Source: Haloplanus sp. CK5-1 (lineage in GTDB: Archaea > Halobacteriota > Halobacteria > Halobacteriales > Haloferacaceae). From it: DNA of 64,000 bases. Under the pieces are notes generated by a model that saw nothing but the letters and a program-made list of their open reading frames with translations, was not told the DNA's origin and searched no databases. Shown here piece after piece: positions 59,388-64,000 of the stretch. A program made the translations under genes and the position numbers. Each line of letters opens with the position of its first letter. The stretch's first letter is position 1. Where the stretch lies: the NCBI RefSeq assembly GCF_037201915.1, contig NZ_CP147505.1, positions 1,364,001 through 1,428,000 on the forward strand. Reading direction: 5' to 3'.

Positions 59388-61420
59388 TCACACACGTACT
59401 GTCGTCGAACGATCGACGACGACACCACCTCTCCCCTCGCGTTACAGAACGCTCCGGAGGATATGGCGGGCGACCCCGCGTTCGAAAAGTACGGTCTGGG
59501 ATGTTACATGGGTGTTCGAATCGACGTGAACGACGAACTGTACGGGACCCTGTGTTTTGCGGACAGAGACCCGCGACGATCCGAGTTCTCTGGGGCGGAA
59601 GAGGCTCTTATCGAAATCATGGCGCAGTGGCTGCGCCAACAACTCGAACAGCGTGAGTACCGGCATGAACTGGGGGCCACCCGAAACCGATTAGCGCGAA
59701 CACTCGAACGGGTGGACGACGCGTTCTTCGCCGTCGATACCGGCTGGCGTGTCACCTACGCCAACGACGTCGGAACGGATATTCTCCGCCAAGCGATGGA
59801 GCTGGGCGACGACGCAGAGGTCGAGGGTCGACACCTCTGGGAGAACGTCCCGAGGCCGTCGAGACGACGTTTTATACCCAATATCACCACGCGATGGAGA
59901 CACAGGAGTCGGTCTCCTTCGAAGCGCAGTTCGACCCGATAGATGTCTGGTTCGAGGTTCGGGCGTATCCGGACGAAGAAGGGCTGTCGGTGTATTTCAC
60001 CGACATCACCGAACGGAAGCAGCGGGAGCAAGACCCCGAACGGTTCCAGAACCTGCTCAACCAGACTGAACGCGTCGCCGAGGTGGGCGGGTGGGAGATC
60101 GACGCCGAGACGGAGAGTGTATTCTGGACGGAGTATCTGTTCGATCTTTTGGGTGTCGAGTACGACAGGGAACCGCCGCTTGACGAGGCACTCGACGTCT
60201 ACCACGAGGAAGACAGGCCGATCGTAGAGCAGGCCGTCGACGAAGCGATCGAGTCCGTGGAACCGTTCGACGTGGAACTGCGATACTGGAAAACGGACAC
60301 GGAACTTCGCTGGCTCCGTGTACAGGGGATGCCAATCACGGACGAAGCGGGTGGTGTCGTGACGATCCGGGGATCCGCCCAAGACATAACCGAGCGCAAG
60401 GATCGCGAACAGACACCGAACGCGCTCCTTTCTGCATTCCAATCGTTCATCGAAGCCGCAAGTGAAGACGAACTCCTCACAGTGATCCTCGAGGAACTGG
60501 AGAGCGTCTTCGGGTACGAGATCACGTCGATCCGCCTCCACGACGCTGGAACGGGAACACTACCTCCGATGAGGTACTCCCGGAAAGCACAGGAAAAGAT
60601 CCCCGATCCTCCGTCATTCGACGACGACGGAAACATCGTCGGACGGTGTTTCAGTCACAGGACCCGACCATAATCGACGGGATAGTCGACACGACAGGTG
60701 TCGATTATGGACCTGTCGAATCCGAGATGCTCCTCCCGTCGGGGGAGCACGGTGTGCTTGGTATCGGCTCGATGGAACCGGACGCGTTCGGGACGGAGGA
60801 CGCCGCCATCGTCGAACTGTTTGCTCTGACGGCAACGAGCGCCCTCGACCGCCTCGAACGGGAAACGGAGATGCGGCAACTCCAGCGGATTCTGGACCAT
60901 CTCGACGAGAAGGTGTTCCTGCTCGACGACGAGGACGAACTGTCGTTCGTCACCCAACCGCTGGCGTCGTATCCCGGACGGGAGTCGGAACAACTCGTCG
61001 GAACGCACCTCACAGATCTCGTCCCTCCAAGTGAGGTCTCTTCGTGTGAAGCCGCACTTCGGAATGTGTCCACAGTACTGCCCGGAGAACAACTGTCGGT
61101 GGAAACCGAGGTCGATGTCGAGGATGGAACTCGACACGTCGAGTTCGAGTTCTCGACGACAACCGACGGGGAAAGAGCAACTATCGCCGCCGTCCTGCAC
61201 GACATTAGCGAACTCACCGAGACCCGTTCGGATCTCGAAGCCGAACGTGACCGTTTCAAAGCGATCGCAGACACGTCGTTCGACCTGCTTTTCGGTTCGA
61301 CGGCGGGGCCGGTTCACGTACATCTCGTCGGCGCACGAACGGATTGTGGGCTACGCTCCCGAGGAGATGCTCGGGATGGCATCGTGCGGGAGGACGGTTC
61401 GGACGGTCACGGCACTATCG
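59388..61420 (+). pseudogene. Truncated, frameshifted GAF/PAS sensor gene
   Basis: The sequence after the IS encodes, in three or more frames, parts of a haloarchaeal signal protein. First is the C-terminal part of a GAF domain (LALQNAPEDMAGDPAFEKYGLGCYMGVRIDVNDELYGTLCFADR) with a PAS start. A one-base loss near 59851 follows, then the frame METQESVSFEAQFDP...YFTDITERK with a PAS domain (WTEYLFDLLGVEYD) and a second GAF. A shift occurs near 60640. More GAF and PAS follow (VELFALTATSALDRL, ATIAAVLHDISELTETR), with another shift near 61290 (TYISSAHERIVGYAPEEMLG). The N-terminus and any kinase or HTH output are missing. Its 5' end was removed at the IS border. Confidence 0.85.
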
Positions 61421-61472
61421 TGTGACGCTCATCCGCCGGCGCGCATCGCCTTCCGGGCGAACCGCTCGATGA

Positions 61473-61625
61473 GTGCGTCGAGGGCGGACGAAGATCCGGC
61501 GCATCGAGATGGATCGGTCCTACCACTGTTCGACCAAGGTCGATCGCAGTCCGTCGTTCATCGAGGAGTTGATCGAACTGGGGACGAGGCGGGCGGCCGA
61601 GTTCCGAACCGAGCGCGGGTGGTGA
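61473..61625 (+). pseudogene. C-terminal gene remnant, possibly patatin-like
   Basis: A 50-aa frame directly after a stop contains KIRRIEMDRSYHCSTKVDRSPSFIEELIELGTRRAAEFRTERGW, with haloarchaeal codon bias. It resembles the end of a patatin-like phospholipase, but this is only a pattern impression. No promoter or 5' part is present. It lies between the sensor pseudogene and the flavoprotein gene. Confidence 0.35.
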
Positions 61626-61643
61626 GCGGTCCGCTCCGTCGGC

Positions 61644-62999
61644 TCAGCGCGCGGCGTCCCGAGACGCCGCTTCGACGACCTTGCTCAGCGTCGGGTGTGC
61701 GTGGATCGTTTCGCCGACGTCGTCGACGGTGAGACCGTGGCGCATCGCGAGGACCGCTTCGTGGATCAGCGTCGACGCTTCGTAGCCGATGGCGTGGGCA
61801 CCCAAGAGTTCGCCGTCCGGCGCGGCGAGCATCTTCACGAACCCCTCGTCGAGTTTCTTCGCCCGTCCCATCGCCGAGTCGGCGTAGTCCGCGCGCCCCA
61901 CGACGTACTCTCGGTCGTCGAGGGCCGCCTCAGTCGCGCCGACGCCCGCGATCCCCGGTTCGGTAAAGATGGCGTGGGGCATCGCCGAGAGGTCGACCGC
62001 GCGACGCCCCCCGTCGACGACGTTTTCGACCGTCACCTCGGTCTCGTAGTCCCCCGAGTGTTTGAACATCGCGTTACCCGCCACGTCGCCCTGTGCCCAG
62101 ACGCGGTCGGCGGTCGTCTCGAGGAACTCGTTCGTCTCGACGAATCCGCGGTCGTCGGTTTCGATCCCGGCAGCGTCGAGGTTCAGCGGGTCGGTGTTCG
62201 GTCGGCGACCGAGCGCGACGAGCACCTCGCTCCCCTCGACGGCCAATTCGTCGCCGGCTCCGGTCTCGGCGTGGACGGCGTAGCCGTCTCCCGACTCCTC
62301 GACGGCCGTGACGCGGTGGCCGGTGTACACGTCGTGGCGAGTGGATGCGCGCTCCGTGAACAGTTCCGCCACGTCGCGATCCTCCCGGTGAACCAGCCGG
62401 TCGTTCATCTCGACGATGGTCACGTCGGTGCCCATCGTCTCGAAGGCGTACCCCAGCTCGACGGCGATGTAACCACCCCCCACGACGACGAGGCTGTCCG
62501 GGAGGTCGCGGCGGTAGAGCGCGTCCCGACTCGTGAGGTAGTCGATGCCGTCGAGACCGTCGATTGGCGGCGCGACCGGCCGACTCCCCGTCGCGATGAC
62601 CACCTTCTCGGCGGTGACGGATTCGCCGCCGAGCCTCACCGTCCGGTCGTCGACGAACTCGGTGTACTCGTCGAACAGGGTCAGGTTGGATCGCTCGCGG
62701 TACCGCGCTTCCACGTCGGCGGCGATGCCACCCAACAGGTCGTCCATGTCGTCGACGACGGCCGCGTGATCCACGCCGTCGAGCGTCGCGTCGACGTGGA
62801 ACCGCTCGGCGTCACGGACGTGGGCGACGGCGTTGGCGGCCTGTATCAACATCTTCGAGGGGTTACAGCCGCGGTTGAGACAGGTGCCACCGAGCGGCCC
62901 TGGTTCCACGAGAGCCGTCTCGAGTCCCGCCTCCGCTGCCGCCGAGGCGACGTTGTTTCCGGTTCCCCCGCCGACGACGAGTACGTCGAAGTCGCTCAT
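61644..62999 (-). CDS. Dihydrolipoyl dehydrogenase-like flavoprotein disulfide reductase
   Basis: A 451-aa pyridine nucleotide-disulfide oxidoreductase. FAD loop VLVVGGGTGNNVASAAA (7-23), redox-active Cys40/Cys45 in GGTCLNRGCNPSK, NAD(P) loop VVVGGGYIAVELGYAFE near 177, and the C-terminal catalytic HAHPTLSKVVEAA. Haloarchaea contain such enzymes for lipoamide, for bis-gamma-glutamylcystine or as mercuric-reductase-like relatives. The CLNRGCNPSK spacing fits the group but does not decide the substrate. It has no PDH genes beside it, so a thiol-redox role is open. Confidence 0.85.
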   Translation of the reverse strand: MSDFDVLVVGGGTGNNVASAAAEAGLETALVEPGPLGGTCLNRGCNPSKMLIQAANAVAHVRDAERFHVDATLDGVDHAAVVDDMDDLLGGIAADVEARYRERSNLTLFDEYTEFVDDRTVRLGGESVTAEKVVIATGSRPVAPPIDGLDGIDYLTSRDALYRRDLPDSLVVVGGGYIAVELGYAFETMGTDVTIVEMNDRLVHREDRDVAELFTERASTRHDVYTGHRVTAVEESGDGYAVHAETGAGDELAVEGSEVLVALGRRPNTDPLNLDAAGIETDDRGFVETNEFLETTADRVWAQGDVAGNAMFKHSGDYETEVTVENVVDGGRRAVDLSAMPHAIFTEPGIAGVGATEAALDDREYVVGRADYADSAMGRAKKLDEGFVKMLAAPDGELLGAHAIGYEASTLIHEAVLAMRHGLTVDDVGETIHAHPTLSKVVEAASRDAAR

Positions 63000-63090
63000 G
63001 TGACTCGGAGTACGCCGGCTGGGACCAAATAAGCGTCAGCGGCTCCGCAACGGCGTTGCACGACCACCGAACGGGGCACGTCGCGTCCAG

Positions 63091-63678
63091 TCAGCGGTCG
63101 GGGAACGACTCCCAGAACACGTCCGGGAGTTCGTGGTCCGGGTTCTCGGCCATGTAGTCCTGTTTCGTCACGTTGGCTTCCTCGATGAGTGCGGCCGCTT
63201 CGCCGGCCCAGATGTAGAACCCGATCAGTGTCTCCCGGCGCATCCGCTCCAAATCGACCGAGTGATAGACGTTGACGACGCCGCCTTCCTCGCGGTTCAG
63301 TTCGGAGCGGCGAAGCAGGCCGATGTCGACGAGTTTGTTGAGGTACCGTGTCACCGTGCTCCGGTCGTAGCCGAGCGATTCGGCGACTTCGTTGGCCGAG
63401 AGCGGCCCCTCGCCGATGACGCACAGACAGATGTCGAGGCCGGCTTTGGGGAGACCGAACGCGTCGAGGAGGACTTGCCTGACGTCGGGCGGTTTGACGG
63501 TGATATCGCAGTCGGTCACGCGTTCCATCGACGCCCCGTGACAGGACATCGGCGGGTCGTCGCGACCGAGCGCGAGGACCACGTTGTCACAGTCGGGGCA
63601 CTCGAAGACGTCGTACCTGCTGGACGCCGGATCGTACTGAACCGCCTCGGTCGCTTCGTTCGTGTCGTGTTCAGACAT
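63091..63678 (-). CDS. HTH regulator with N-terminal zinc ribbon
   Basis: A 195-aa putative regulator. Residues about 27-55 hold FECPDCDNVVLALG...MSCHG, a possible metal-binding ribbon. The winged helix is LCVIGEGPLSANEVAESLGYDRSTVTRYLNKLVDIGLLRRSEL (about 85-127). The C-terminus is helical (FYIWAGEAAALIEEANVTKQDYM). The ATG at 63678 gives MSEHDTNEATEAV. A longer start at 63726 lies inside a TATA-like CTTATGG. It is divergent-neighbour-free, on the same strand as the flavoprotein gene, with about 90 bases between them. Confidence 0.78.
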   Translation of the reverse strand: MSEHDTNEATEAVQYDPASSRYDVFECPDCDNVVLALGRDDPPMSCHGASMERVTDCDITVKPPDVRQVLLDAFGLPKAGLDICLCVIGEGPLSANEVAESLGYDRSTVTRYLNKLVDIGLLRRSELNREEGGVVNVYHSVDLERMRRETLIGFYIWAGEAAALIEEANVTKQDYMAENPDHELPDVFWESFPDR

Positions 63679-63743
63679 CGGTGACCACTCCCAGCATTCG
63701 TCCCGATAGACGACGGTCGAATCCATAAGTCTGCCCCGTGTGC

Positions 63744-64000
63744 TCAGCCACGATCGGTCGCCTCCGGATCGACGATGATCATCTCGTCGAGCGCGAGCGC
63801 GAGGAGTTCTTCGCCGGTTACGGTGATTCTAACCTGCCCGTCGGAGTCGACATCAGCCAGGTCACAGGCTTCCAATCCGTCCAGATGTTCTCGGAGCGTT
63901 CGCTCGTCGACGGCGAGTGCGTCCGTGAGCGTCCCGATGGACGTCCGCTCCCCGGTACTGGCGTCGCTCCGTCCCCCGAGTCGCTCCAACACGTCCCTGC
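63744..64000 (-). CDS. HTH protein, N-terminus outside window
   Basis: The visible 85 residues end a helix-turn-helix protein: RDVLERLGGRSDASTGERTSIGTLTDALAVDERTLREHLDGLEACDLADVDSDGQVRITVTGEELLALALDEMIIVDP. The frame remains open to the window edge. A GTG at 63992 could start it, but homologous-looking sequence (RDV) precedes, so the 5' part probably continues outside. Confidence 0.65.
   Translation of the reverse strand, partial: RDVLERLGGRSDASTGERTSIGTLTDALAVDERTLREHLDGLEACDLADVDSDGQVRITVTGEELLALALDEMIIVDPEATDRG

Noticed and set aside
1-64000. tRNA or rRNA genes
   Set aside because: No cloverleaf-compatible segment or conserved rRNA stretch was seen by eye; a covariance-model scan would be needed to rule them out fully.

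Overview
The window looks like chromosomal DNA of a haloarchaeon (class Halobacteria). GC is high with strong third-position bias and the predicted proteins are very acidic. Marker genes point the same way: TFB, a phosphomevalonate decarboxylase of the archaeal mevalonate route, a halocyanin, HalOD1 output, RdfA and an archaea-specific SMC-related protein, XPB/Bax1, panB/panE, and Tat signals. Many starts sit about 25 to 32 bases downstream of a TATA-like box, as expected for leaderless transcripts. No rRNA, tRNA or CRISPR array was seen.

Layout. 1-12.7 kb: YlbF-like fragment, hydantoinase hyuA-hyuB, RAD55-like ATPase, NDH-2-like flavoprotein, mvaD, an MBL hydrolase, an acidic coiled-coil protein with a 33-bp repeat, a HisG-like paralogue and a TFB. 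12.9-17.1 kb: malate:quinone oxidoreductase, TrmB-type regulator, panB and panE for coenzyme A synthesis. 17.2-22.4 kb: HalOD1 protein, TetR regulator and a divergent export unit (COG1361-type exported protein plus RND transporter). 22.5-27.6 kb: UspA, halocyanin, hybrid sensor kinase, ThiR-like regulator, cupin. 27.6-29.0 kb is largely gene-poor.

29.0-36.9 kb is a patchwork: a permease lacking its 5' end, the convergent ASRP/sph3-rdfA pair linked to cell shape in Haloferax, an orphan integrase fragment, an integrase-DUF5805 operon, an SRAP protein and a transposase remnant. 37.2-41.9 kb is the most novel part. It holds a Tat lipoprotein with two HiPIP domains, a small acidic exported protein, ApbE, a membrane-anchored calcium-binding-like protein and a four-histidine membrane protein. 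Two copies of a winged-helix plus small-membrane-protein module flank this set. I read it as a candidate cell-surface electron-transfer system. A 90-bp palindromic element is inserted at the end of its last gene.

42.2-51.4 kb is ordinary haloarchaeal chromosome: membrane protein, DEDD exonuclease, glycosyltransferase, bactofilin-like protein, MEDS kinase, YchF, MscS, aminotransferase. 51.4-58.2 kb has XPB and its usual partner Bax1, here separated by an MBL/DUF3006/VOC/GLUG/lipoprotein block. 58.3-61.6 kb is a complete insertion sequence next to a truncated, repeatedly frameshifted GAF/PAS sensor pseudogene. 61.6-64.0 kb has a dihydrolipoyl-dehydrogenase-like flavoprotein and two regulators, the last cut by the window edge.
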